Assembly (NCBI GenBank): GCA_002256205.1
Contig: NKIW01000002.1
Location: 310,001 to 374,000, forward strand
Reading direction: 5' to 3'
Source of the DNA: Rhizobiales bacterium PAR1
GTDB taxonomy: Bacteria; Pseudomonadota; Alphaproteobacteria; Rhizobiales; Beijerinckiaceae
Length of the DNA: 64,000 nt
The notes below the pieces were generated by a model. The model had not been told where the DNA came from. It made no database searches and worked only from the letters and a program-made list of their open reading frames with translations. Shown piece by piece: positions 56,362 through 64,000 of this stretch. Numbering within the stretch: position 1 is the stretch's first letter; each line of letters starts with the position of its first letter. The position numbers were made by a program, and so were the translations under genes.

Positions 56362-57786
56362 CTAGCCCGAGGCGCCGACAAACGCGATGCGGAGCATGTT
56401 GGTCGCGCCGGGCGTCCCGAACGGAACACCGGCGACGAGAATCACCCGCTGACCAGGGCTCGCGAATTCCTGCTCGCGCGCGATGCGGGCACCAAGACGT
56501 GCCATGTCATCCACATCCTTCGGGTCATCGCCGACAACCGCATGAACACCCCAGACCAACGCCAGCCGCCGGGCCGTCTGCACGCTGGTGGTCAGCGTCA
56601 GGATCGGCGGATAAGGCCGCTCACGAGCGATGCGCAGCGCCGTGGCGCCACTCGCCGTCCAGGCAACGATGGCCTTGAGATCGAGCGTCTCAGCCACCGA
56701 GCGCGCTGCTGCGGCAATCGCATCCGCGCCGGTTGATTCGGGCGGCGTGCGCTGCCCTGCGAGCAGGACGATATAATTCGCATCCTTCTCGACCGCCTCG
56801 GCGATGCGGCTCATGGTCTCGACAGCTTCCACCGGATATTTGCCCGCCGCGCTTTCCGCCGAGAGCATCACCGCATCCGCCCCCTCGAACACCGCGGTTG
56901 CGACATCTGAAACCTCGGCGCGGGTCGGCACCGGCGAGACAATCATCGATTCGAGCATCTGCGTCGCGATCACCACGGGCTTGCCGAGTTTACGCGCCAT
57001 GCGGGTGATGCGCTTTTGCAGGCCGGGGACGACTTCAAGCGGCATTTCGACACCGAGGTCGCCGCGCGCCACCATCAGCGCGTCGGAAAGTTCCATGATC
57101 TCCTCAAGACGGTCGATCGCCTGCGGCTTCTCGAGCTTGGACATCACCAAGGCTCGCCCGCGTGCGATCTTGCGCACTTCTGCGACATCCTCGGGACGCT
57201 GCACGAAGGAAAGCGCGATCCAGTCCACCCCGGCATCCAGCGCAGCGACAAGATCAGCGCGGTCCTTGGCCGTGAGCGCCGAACTCGGCAGCAAGGTATC
57301 CGGCAGGCTCACGCCCTTCTTGTTGGAGATGGCGCCGCCCACCTCAACACGAATCACCACCCGCTTGGGGCTGGCCTCGGTGACGACGAACAGCATCTTG
57401 CCGTCGTCGATCAACACGCGATGGCCGGGCCGGAGCGCTTCGAGAATTTCCGGATGCGGCAGGTGAACGCGCTTCACATCGCCCGGCGCCGGATCGGCAT
57501 CGAGAATGAAACTCTGCCCCTTTTCCAGCATCACCGGCGGCGCGGCGAAGGTGCCGACGCGGAGTTTGGGACCCTGAAGATCGGCAAGAATTCCGATGGG
57601 TCGGCTTAGTTCCGCTTCGATCCGCCGGATCTGCGCCACACGGGCGTTGAGCACGGCATGGCTCGAATGGCTCATGTTGATGCGGAAAACATCGGCCCCC
57701 GCCTCGAAAAGCTGGCGAACGACCGCATCATCCTCGGAGGCAGGGCCAAGCGTGGCAATCAGCTTCGTCCGTCGGTTGCGCCGCAT
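56362..57786 (-). CDS. pyk: Pyruvate kinase
   Basis: Converts PEP and ADP to pyruvate and ATP. The 474 residues show RRTKLIATLGPAS at the start, FRINMSHSSH, LADLQGPKLRVG, the signature region VMSKLEKPQAIDRLEEIM with active-site Lys and Glu, MVARGDLGVEMPLE and VIATQMLESM, and a C-terminal regulatory domain. Length and order are those of bacterial Pyk. It is followed upstream on the same strand by DUF1036 and glycerate-kinase genes, so glycerate could feed directly to 2-phosphoglycerate, PEP and pyruvate. Confidence 0.96.
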   Translation of the reverse strand: MRRNRRTKLIATLGPASEDDAVVRQLFEAGADVFRINMSHSSHAVLNARVAQIRRIEAELSRPIGILADLQGPKLRVGTFAAPPVMLEKGQSFILDADPAPGDVKRVHLPHPEILEALRPGHRVLIDDGKMLFVVTEASPKRVVIRVEVGGAISNKKGVSLPDTLLPSSALTAKDRADLVAALDAGVDWIALSFVQRPEDVAEVRKIARGRALVMSKLEKPQAIDRLEEIMELSDALMVARGDLGVEMPLEVVPGLQKRITRMARKLGKPVVIATQMLESMIVSPVPTRAEVSDVATAVFEGADAVMLSAESAAGKYPVEAVETMSRIAEAVEKDANYIVLLAGQRTPPESTGADAIAAAARSVAETLDLKAIVAWTASGATALRIARERPYPPILTLTTSVQTARRLALVWGVHAVVGDDPKDVDDMARLGARIAREQEFASPGQRVILVAGVPFGTPGATNMLRIAFVGASG

Positions 57787-57842
57787 GATGCCTGCCCCTC
57801 TTGTCGCGCGATGATCCGCGCTGTCTTCGTCAATACCCGGCG

Positions 57843-58295
57843 TCAGCGCCCCGAAACGAGACCGCCATCGCCCAGCTCCACCGTCCAGTCAGCTTGCTGC
57901 CCGGTATCGATCTCGATAAAGCCCGCGCGTTCAAATCCGCGCGCATAGCAATCGAGCGGGCCCCGGATCGAAAATTCGACATCGCGCGTGCACAGGATGT
58001 TCGAGCCGCTCCAGTCGCCGCCGCGATCATAGTCGACCGCATGCACATAGAAATACCGTGAACTCAGCCGGCCCTTGATAATGGTATCGCAGCGGTTCGG
58101 CTTGAGATTGAACCAGCCCTCAGTGACCCAAACCGGTCCGTCGAGATAGCCGATCGCGAGGCCCACGCGTCCGGATGTCGCGTTGCAGACGCGCAAATCC
58201 GCGCGCGCCGGCAGAATGCTGATCAGCAAAAGCCCTGACAGCACCGCAAGAAGGCGGCAAACGCGAGCAGAAACGGGAAAGCGGGTGAATTGCAT
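57843..58295 (-). CDS. DUF1036 secreted protein
   Basis: A 150-residue protein with a signal peptide (1-32, ending LPARA) and a DUF1036 domain: LRVCNATSGRVGLAIGYLDG, WVTEGWFNLKPNRCDTI and YFYVHAVDYDRGGDW, with four cysteines likely to form disulfides. Function unknown. It commonly sits beside pyruvate kinase in rhizobial genomes, as here, 56 bases before it on the same strand. Confidence 0.9.
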   Translation of the reverse strand: MQFTRFPVSARVCRLLAVLSGLLLISILPARADLRVCNATSGRVGLAIGYLDGPVWVTEGWFNLKPNRCDTIIKGRLSSRYFYVHAVDYDRGGDWSGSNILCTRDVEFSIRGPLDCYARGFERAGFIEIDTGQQADWTVELGDGGLVSGR

Positions 58296-58325
58296 AGTGT
58301 CCTATCGCGCTCGCGCGTCTGGCGG

Positions 58326-59630
58326 TCAATCTCCGATGAGAATCACGCGCAGATCATTGGCGTTTGTCAGCGTCGGACCACTGATATGAAGATCGCCGAG
58401 CACTTCAAAAAAGCCGGTCGAATCATTGCGATCCAGAAACTGCTGCGGAGAAATCCCGAGCGAAGCCGCGCGCGAGAGCGTCGTCGAATCGATCAAGGCC
58501 CCGGCCGGATCGGTGGGCTCGCCCCGCCCGCCGTCTGTACCATCCGTATCCGCCGCGAAAGCGACAATCCCGCTCGCGCCCTGCAAGGCAATTGCCAGAG
58601 CCAGCGCATATTCCTGATTCGGCCCGCCGCGCCCTTCGCCCTTGATGGTAACGGTGAGTTCGCCGCCGGAAATCAGCGCGGTTTTCTCGCCCAGCCCGGC
58701 TTCACGCAAGGCGATCGCTGCATGCTGGGCAGCAACCGCACGTGCTTCCCCTTCCAGCTCATTGCCGAGATTGACGACGCGGTAACCCAGTTGCTCCGCC
58801 TCGTTGCACGCGGCCGCGAAGGCATCCGCCGGGCGCGCGGCGATCAGCGCCCTGGCGTTGGCAAACACCGGATCACCCGGCTTGATGCTCTCGTTCGATG
58901 GATCGCTGAGCGCGGCAGCAATCGCCTCCGGCGCAGTGATGGCATAGCGCCCGAGCACTGCGCGCGCTTCTTCAAGCGTCGTGACATCCGGCACCGTCGG
59001 GCCGGAACCGATGGTGGAGAGATCGTCATTGGGCACATCCGACAGCGCCACGGTCACGAGCCGTGCCGGCGCCACCTTCGCCGCCAACCGTCCGCCCTTG
59101 ATCCGGCTCAGGTGCTTACGCAGCGTATTCATCGCGTCGATCGGCGCGCCAGAACGCAGCAGGCTTCTGGTGAAGGCCTGCTTTTCTTCAAGCGTGATCC
59201 GCCCGGCAGGTGCCACGAGATTGGCGGAAGCGCCACCCGAGAGAAGAAACACCACGAGATCAGCTGGCCCGGCACCTTCCGCGAGCATCAGCATCTTTTC
59301 CGACGCCGCGACGCTGGAAGCGTCCGGGATCGGATGACCGGATTCGATCTGCTGAACGATCTGCATTTTCTGGCCGTAGCCATGGCGCGCAACAGAAAGT
59401 CCACTCAAGCGCTCAGGCGGGAATTTCAGTGTCTTGAGGTAATGAGTCTCAGCTGCGAGCGCCATGGATCCTGCGGCCTTGCCTGCGGCAAGAATGATCA
59501 ACTGCCCCGTCTCCGGTGGCGCGGGGAGTGCGGGCGGTAGGAAGCGCGCAGGCAGCACGGCCTCAACGGCGGCATCGAAAATCGCCAGACAAAGGCGACG
59601 CTTGGATTTCATCTTCAGGGCTGCGAACAT
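58326..59630 (-). CDS. Glycerate 2-kinase (MOFRL/TtuD family)
   Basis: A 434-residue kinase that phosphorylates D-glycerate to 2-phosphoglycerate with ATP. LIILAAGKAAGSMA near the start, VVFLLSGGASANLVAP, NTLRKHLSRIKGGRLA, VALSDVPNDDLSTIGSGPTVPD and a C-terminal MOFRL domain with GRGGPNQEYALALA and ADTDGTDG are diagnostic. It serves glyoxylate, serine or tartrate use. It lies 30 bases before DUF1036 and close to pyk on the same strand, a plausible operon. Confidence 0.94.
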   Translation of the reverse strand: MFAALKMKSKRRLCLAIFDAAVEAVLPARFLPPALPAPPETGQLIILAAGKAAGSMALAAETHYLKTLKFPPERLSGLSVARHGYGQKMQIVQQIESGHPIPDASSVAASEKMLMLAEGAGPADLVVFLLSGGASANLVAPAGRITLEEKQAFTRSLLRSGAPIDAMNTLRKHLSRIKGGRLAAKVAPARLVTVALSDVPNDDLSTIGSGPTVPDVTTLEEARAVLGRYAITAPEAIAAALSDPSNESIKPGDPVFANARALIAARPADAFAAACNEAEQLGYRVVNLGNELEGEARAVAAQHAAIALREAGLGEKTALISGGELTVTIKGEGRGGPNQEYALALAIALQGASGIVAFAADTDGTDGGRGEPTDPAGALIDSTTLSRAASLGISPQQFLDRNDSTGFFEVLGDLHISGPTLTNANDLRVILIGD

Positions 59631-59768
59631 GCCCCCATCTTATCCAAAGGCGTGAGGAAGGAAACCTCCCGTGGGTAGCAAGGGCTCGGGCAGCGCCATC
59701 GCTGCTGCGCCCTTGCGAGGCGGGACGAAATCAGCGAACAACGGAGCCTGCCCTACCGGAGACCGCCT

Positions 59769-60572
59769 GTGCCCTCGCTCATCCCTTCGCAATCCGAGCC
59801 CGCGTTTGAAATCATCGGTGGAATGGCGGAAGGTAGATTGCTCTTCATTTGCGACCATGCGCAGGCGACGATCCCGCCGGAATTTGCCGATCTCGGCCTC
59901 GCTTCGGACCAACTTGCGCGCCACATCGCCTATGATATCGGCGCGGAAACCGTGACGCGCACGCTCGCGGCGGAACTCGAAGCCCCGGCGGTGATGAGCC
60001 GGTTCTCGCGCCTGCTGATCGACCCCAATCGCGGCACGGATGACCCCACGCTCGTCATGCGCATCGCCGATGGCGCCATCGTGCCGGGCAATGCACGCAT
60101 TGACGAGGCCGGGATCAATGCCCGGATCAAGCGGTTTTACGTGCCTTACGACAACGCCATCGCCACGACGCTCGATACGATGCACGCAGTGCGTCCGAAC
60201 CCCGTCGTTGTTTCCATGCACAGTTTCACGCCGGAGATGAAGGGCATTGCCCGCCCCTGGCACATCACCGTGATCTGGGATTTCGACCCGCGCCTTAACT
60301 TGGCGCTGCTGGAGGCCTTGCGTGTGGAGAAAGACCTGATCGTCGGCGAGAACGAGCCTTATCAGGGCGGGTATGCAGGCGACACCATCGATCGCCACTG
60401 CCTCAAGCGGGGTCTGGCGCATGTTCTGGTCGAGATCCGGCAGGATCTCATCGCCGACCCGAAATCTGCCGAAGACTGGGGCAAACGCCTCGCCGGCATC
60501 TTGCGTCAGACGCTTTCCGACCCAACTTTCTACGAGAGTCGCCATTACGGCGCCCACCCGGTCATCGGGTGA
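59769..60572 (+). CDS. N-formylglutamate amidohydrolase family protein (second copy)
   Basis: A 267-residue protein of the shorter FGase branch. Motifs are [35 protein letters not shown] and [11 protein letters not shown], where the Cys-Asp-His, Ser-Met-His and Glu positions match the metal and active-site residues of the family. It differs clearly from the copy at 53631-54542. The GTG start at 59769 follows GGAG at 7 bases. The substrate is unknown; the next genes are DUF1244 and gapR, all on the same strand. Confidence 0.87.
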   Translation: MPSLIPSQSEPAFEIIGGMAEGRLLFICDHAQATIPPEFADLGLASDQLARHIAYDIGAETVTRTLAAELEAPAVMSRFSRLLIDPNRGTDDPTLVMRIADGAIVPGNARIDEAGINARIKRFYVPYDNAIATTLDTMHAVRPNPVVVSMHSFTPEMKGIARPWHITVIWDFDPRLNLALLEALRVEKDLIVGENEPYQGGYAGDTIDRHCLKRGLAHVLVEIRQDLIADPKSAEDWGKRLAGILRQTLSDPTFYESRHYGAHPVIG

Positions 60573-60601
60573 ACATCTTCCATCAGGCCGGAGGGCCCAC
60601 C

Positions 60602-60925
60602 ATGACCAAACTCGACCCTGCTACGATACAGGATCTCGAAGCGGCGGCCTTCCGCCGCCTCGTCGAGCATCTGAGTGCTCATCCCGAAGTGCAGAACATC
60701 GATCTGATGAACCTCGCCGGCTTCTGTCGCAATTGCCTTTCGAACTGGCTGGAAGATGCCGCCAAAGAGCGCGGCGTCACGCTCGATCGCGCCAGCGCCC
60801 GCGAGCATGTCTATGGTATGCCTTACGAAGAGTGGAAGCAGCACCACCAGAAGGATACCGACGCGGCCAAGCAGGACGCTTTCACCAAGCGCATGACAGA
60901 AATGAAGGCAGCAGAAAAGAATTAG
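60602..60925 (+). CDS. DUF1244 protein
   Basis: A 107-residue soluble protein. The stretch [20 protein letters not shown] near 38-57 and [20 protein letters not shown] near 68-87 are the DUF1244 core, with a CxxC pair. Function unknown. GGAGGG precedes the ATG by 6 bases. It lies 29 bases after the amidohydrolase gene and 104 bases before gapR. Confidence 0.93.
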   Translation: MTKLDPATIQDLEAAAFRRLVEHLSAHPEVQNIDLMNLAGFCRNCLSNWLEDAAKERGVTLDRASAREHVYGMPYEEWKQHHQKDTDAAKQDAFTKRMTEMKAAEKN

Positions 60926-61029
60926 GCCCTCGCCTCACGACCGGGCTTGACGCTTCACCCGGTTCGGGTGATCGGAAGGCCGGACAGCATTCCGCCCTGC
61001 CACGGGCGACAGACCAACGGGATACCACG

Positions 61030-61278
61030 ATGGACGATATCAACCCCTCGACCGCCGGCCAGCTCAAGGCTTTCATCGAGCGCATCGAGCGCCTCGAGGA
61101 GGAAAAGCGCACCATCGCGGATGACATCAAGGAAGTGTATTCCGAAGCCAAGGGCAATGGTTTTGATGCCAAAATCCTGCGCAAGATCGTCTCCATGCGC
61201 AAGCAGGACGCGAACGAGCGTCGCGAGATGGAAGAAATCCTCGAAACCTACCTCCGCGCCCTCGGCATGGAAATCTAA
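61030..61278 (+). CDS. gapR: Nucleoid-associated protein GapR (DUF2312)
   Basis: An 82-residue DNA-binding protein that clamps overtwisted DNA and supports topoisomerase action ahead of polymerases in Caulobacter. It has the helical [20 protein letters not shown], then [20 protein letters not shown] and the closing [12 protein letters not shown], the full DUF2312 pattern. The last five codons with the stop are part of a three-copy 15-bp tandem array (61264-61308), so two further stops follow in frame. Confidence 0.94.
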   Translation: MDDINPSTAGQLKAFIERIERLEEEKRTIADDIKEVYSEAKGNGFDAKILRKIVSMRKQDANERREMEEILETYLRALGMEI

Positions 61279-61308
61279 GGTCTGGAAATCTGAGGCGTGG
61301 AAATCTGA
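61264..61308 (+). repeat. 15-bp tandem repeat (three copies) covering the gapR stop codon
   Basis: The copies are GGCATGGAAATCTAA, GGTCTGGAAATCTGA and GGCGTGGAAATCTGA, contiguous at 61264-61278, 61279-61293 and 61294-61308. Each reads Gly-X-Glu-Ile-stop in the gapR frame. The first ends gapR; the others are downstream copies. Confidence 0.96.
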
Positions 61309-61343
61309 CCGGATGGGTTCAACCCTAGCCGATCAGGCGCGGG

Positions 61344-63266
61344 CTATTCACCCATCTTGGTGAAGGCATTCCCGAGCGGGCGGATGAAGCTGCCTGCAAA
61401 GCTTTGGTCGCTTTTCTCGCTGGAGGCGCCAAAGCCGAATTTGCTCGCGAAAACATCGCTTCGGACTTCGCGTTCAACCGGCGGCTCTGAAACCGCCGTT
61501 ACGCGGGCCGGGCGGGTCTGCGCTTCGGGTTGCGCCGCCAGTAGCACATTTGGATTGGTTGCCTTGGGCGGAACCGCAGCCGGGCGTTTCGCAGGCGGGG
61601 CCGGCGCGGGTTTGGCTTCAGAGACGGGAGCAACCGAAGCGGGCGCAATCGCGGCAGCCGGCGTCGGAGGAGTTGCGACGGGCCGCGCCGCCGGTCGGTT
61701 CGGCGGCAAGGGTGCCGCAACGGCCGCATAGGCCTGCGTCAGGCCGGCATTCGCAGCAGGCGCTTCCGGGCGGGAAACAATCGACGGCAGCGCAGCATGG
61801 GCGACAGCCGCCGGCGCCGTTGCCGGCAGAGCCGGACGCATCGGCGGCATCGGGAGATTGACCGCTTTCGGCTCAGAAGCGGTTTTCGCTTCAGTTACAA
61901 CAGGAGCCGGCGCTATCGCAGCGACAGCAACGGGCGCTTGCGGCCGGGACGGCGGCAAGGGCATGCCGGAAATCGGCTTGGGTGCCGCAGCAGAAATCAT
62001 GGCAATGGGTGCCGGCTCAGGCGCTTCCGCCGGAAGGCTCGCGACGAGCGTCGTCAGGCTCGAGGGACGAATCGGCGGCAGTGGTTCGGAAGCCGCGACA
62101 AGCTTGTCCATCTGCACCCCGCGCGGGCGGATCGGTGGCACGGGCAGAGAGGCGATCTGGAGAACAGGCTCCGCCTTCACAGGGGCGGGAACAGGCGCGG
62201 CGGCAGGTTGCGCGACTTCCGGGATCGACGGCGCGACCACCGTTTCCGAGCGTACAGGGCGAGAGGGCGCAACCGGTTCGGGCCGCACCGGAGCCGTCGA
62301 CATCACGCCCCAGGAATTCACATGATCCCCGGCAGAGACAGCAGCGACCTGCTCGACAGGTCCGCTCCCGCCGCGCCCACGCGAAGCCGCTGCGACGCGG
62401 GTATTGCGACCACGTGTCACAGGCTGAGCCGCATCCTCATCCTCATCGCCACCAAAGAGGCGGGCCCAGAGGCTCTTGCCACCGGTCGTCACGGTTTCAT
62501 AATCGAGCGCCGAGCCGCCGCGCGCCTCGATTTCCGCAAGCGCCGCCTGATAATTGGCGAGCGGTGTGCCATCGGCGGGTAAGTGCACGGTCTTGCCATC
62601 CGGGAAGATCCGCTCGAGCTGCTCGCGCGGCATCCGCGGCCAGGAACGCACCGAGCCTACATCGAGATGCACGAAGGGCGAGCCGGCGGAAGGATAATAG
62701 CCCACGCCACCGCGTTGCAGGCGCATGCCGATTTCGCGCACCTTGCCCATGGAAACACCGGGAATATGCACATCCATCGCGTTGCCGCGCATGTGCTGGC
62801 TTTCCTTGGCGACCGCGCGACTGCGGCGGCGCAGCATCGCATTGGTTCCCGGAGAGCGATAGGCCGACATGATCTTGATCGGCTCGCTGGCCCCGACTTC
62901 GCGGTAGACGTACCAGACCACATCGAACAGCTGCGGTGCCATGGTGATCGGTTCGTCGATGCGCCAGTCGCGCAGGAACCAGTTGAGTTTTTCAAGCGCG
63001 CTCGAATCGAAAGAGCCATCCCGCTTGTAAGTGATGGTCATCGCTTCGCCGGTATGGGAATGCACCATCGTCAGCGAGCGCGTCTCGCCATTGGCGTTGG
63101 CGTCCTGCGTCGCGGTCGCGAAAGTCAGACTAAGGGCGGCAACACTGCCGAGCCCGGCAGCAAAGCGGAACGCACGGCGCATCCCGAGACCACAAAAGGC
63201 CCGCACTGTGGTACGACCAACCTTCAAAAGGCGCCCCTTCCGAACTCTCCGCAAGAGCGGCTGCAT
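61344..63266 (-). CDS. DUF882/M15-like peptidase with long Pro-rich tail
   Basis: A 640-residue exported protein. After a basic N-terminus and a hydrophobic signal/anchor (AFRFAAGLGSVAALSLTFATA), residues about 60-220 form a DUF882 domain of the YcbK/M15 type, with zinc-ligand motifs HMRGNAMDVHIPG and FVHLDVGS; such enzymes act on peptidoglycan peptides. From about 280 on it is Ala/Pro/Val-rich and holds five spaced PPxRP motifs (PPIRP twice, PPSRP, PPMRP, PPNRP). The start is uncertain; MRRAFRFAA 28 codons in is a good alternative. It lies next to an L,D-transpeptidase gene. Confidence 0.85.
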   Translation of the reverse strand: MQPLLRRVRKGRLLKVGRTTVRAFCGLGMRRAFRFAAGLGSVAALSLTFATATQDANANGETRSLTMVHSHTGEAMTITYKRDGSFDSSALEKLNWFLRDWRIDEPITMAPQLFDVVWYVYREVGASEPIKIMSAYRSPGTNAMLRRRSRAVAKESQHMRGNAMDVHIPGVSMGKVREIGMRLQRGGVGYYPSAGSPFVHLDVGSVRSWPRMPREQLERIFPDGKTVHLPADGTPLANYQAALAEIEARGGSALDYETVTTGGKSLWARLFGGDEDEDAAQPVTRGRNTRVAAASRGRGGSGPVEQVAAVSAGDHVNSWGVMSTAPVRPEPVAPSRPVRSETVVAPSIPEVAQPAAAPVPAPVKAEPVLQIASLPVPPIRPRGVQMDKLVAASEPLPPIRPSSLTTLVASLPAEAPEPAPIAMISAAAPKPISGMPLPPSRPQAPVAVAAIAPAPVVTEAKTASEPKAVNLPMPPMRPALPATAPAAVAHAALPSIVSRPEAPAANAGLTQAYAAVAAPLPPNRPAARPVATPPTPAAAIAPASVAPVSEAKPAPAPPAKRPAAVPPKATNPNVLLAAQPEAQTRPARVTAVSEPPVEREVRSDVFASKFGFGASSEKSDQSFAGSFIRPLGNAFTKMGE

Positions 63267-63404
63267 GCGACCAAATCATGGCCAAAAGATGCCGACATCC
63301 GCAAGAACAGCGACTTTATAACCCATAAGGCCCATTCAGGCCATGATGTGAATCAGTGTTCCGAGGCCCACACCCAGGCCTCAATCCCCCGACGATCCGC
63401 ACAA

Positions 63405-64000
63405 TCAGAGCTGGAGCGCATTCTTGATGCGGGCATCGTGCCCGTAAAGATCGCGCCGCTGCTGAACTTGACCGTTCTCATCCACAAACACCGTGAAATA
63501 GGTGAGATGGACGGGGATTTTATCCTGCAATTTGATCATCCGCTCGCCGCGCCCGACCATCGACCGGAGCTGTTGCTCAGAAAGCCCTGTTGACACCGAG
63601 AGCAGCTTCTCCGCCAGCGCGAACGGCTTGTCGACGCGGACGCAGCCATGGCTGAAAGCCCGAAAATCCGCAGAGAACAGGCTGCGATTGGGCGTATCAT
63701 GCAGATAAACCGAATGCTGATTCGGGAAGATGAATTTGATGAACCCGAGCGCATTGCGCTCGCCCGGCGGCTGGCGGATGGAAATCGAATTGCCATTGCG
63801 CACCACCTGGAATCCGCGCTTGGCGGCATAATCCGGGTCTGCCGCCATCTTGGGCAGGAATTCCTTTTTCAGGATCGACGCCGGCACACCCCAAGACGGG
63901 TTAACGATGAGATGTTCCATACGGTCCGAGAAAATCGGCGTTTGGGTATCCGGTCGGCCGACGATCACGCGGGTCTGGTGCACGATGGCGTTGTCGGCCA
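63405..64000 (-). CDS. L,D-transpeptidase (YkuD), C-terminal part (5' end outside window)
   Basis: The visible 198 residues are the end of a larger protein; the frame is open to 64000. The YkuD domain shows VIVGRPDTQTPIFSDRMEHL, IKFIFPNQHSVYLHDTP and the active-site SHGCVRVDKP with the catalytic Cys and His. The long form VNPSWGVPASILKKEF between them is typical of YcbB/LdtD-like enzymes that make 3-3 crosslinks in peptidoglycan or attach proteins to it. Same-strand DUF882 gene follows after 138 bases, a common pairing in this group. Confidence 0.94.
   Translation of the reverse strand, partial: ADNAIVHQTRVIVGRPDTQTPIFSDRMEHLIVNPSWGVPASILKKEFLPKMAADPDYAAKRGFQVVRNGNSISIRQPPGERNALGFIKFIFPNQHSVYLHDTPNRSLFSADFRAFSHGCVRVDKPFALAEKLLSVSTGLSEQQLRSMVGRGERMIKLQDKIPVHLTYFTVFVDENGQVQQRRDLYGHDARIKNALQL

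Overview
The window reads as an ordinary chromosomal segment of a GC-rich alphaproteobacterium, most likely a Hyphomicrobiales (Rhizobiales) member. The basis is a set of lineage markers read from the translated genes: a CpdR response regulator next to an N-formylglutamate amidohydrolase, a GapR (DUF2312) protein next to a DUF1244 protein, DUF1036 beside pyruvate kinase, DUF459, DUF882 and YkuD cell-wall proteins, a zinc-less L36, and a ROSE-type RNA thermometer in front of an Hsp20 gene. Genes lie on both strands, are tightly packed, and no prophage, insertion sequence, integrase or CRISPR array is visible.

Layout. 1-2 kb: a copper P1B-type ATPase cut by the left edge, divergent from a MarR regulator. 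2-8.2 kb: a sugar-acid-like catabolic set (2-hydroxyacid dehydrogenase, DenD-type dehydrogenase, BDH2-like SDR, two GNATs, IlvD/Edd dehydratase). 8.3-14.5 kb: an aminotransferase and PaaK-like ligase pair, hemH, an alpha/beta hydrolase with a divergent MarR and a twin-palindrome operator, and kdsD. 14.7-21 kb: envelope genes (outer-membrane barrel, galU, galE, MltB-type transglycosylase, DUF459). 21-28.6 kb: a complete five-gene peptide-type ABC importer, an HGG hydrolase and an agmatinase. 28.6-41.5 kb: kup, then leuC, leuD, leuB and asd with small and membrane genes between them. 41.5-47.9 kb: gltB-gltD. 48.3-53.2 kb: threonine aldolase, small secreted proteins, hsp20 with its thermometer, a lysophospholipase-like hydrolase and hisN. 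53.2-55.6 kb: an anti-Shine-Dalgarno small RNA candidate, N-formylglutamate amidohydrolase, cpdR, tRNA-Val and rpmJ. 55.7-64 kb: a TPR protein, pyk, DUF1036, glycerate 2-kinase, a second amidohydrolase, DUF1244, gapR, a DUF882 protein and an L,D-transpeptidase cut by the right edge.

The genes supply branched-chain and aspartate-family amino acid synthesis (leuCDB, asd), ammonia assimilation (gltBD), nucleotide-sugar and KDO precursors (galU, galE, kdsD), peptidoglycan remodelling (two MltB paralogs, YkuD, DUF882) and lower glycolysis with glycerate entry (glycerate kinase, pyk).

The most interesting non-coding observations are: (1) short tandem duplications that include a stop codon at the 3' ends of several unrelated genes (denD-like, asd, gapR), with related 12-16 bp tandem arrays after cybB and before cpdR; (2) an unannotated sRNA at about 53437-53520 with a well-formed promoter, anti-Shine-Dalgarno motifs and a terminator; (3) a ROSE thermometer upstream of hsp20; (4) a perfect twin-palindrome MarR operator; and (5) several small ORFs, one with a repeated DTKS motif and a CKHC end. 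I see no convincing large undescribed system; the small-scale structures are where novelty is likeliest.
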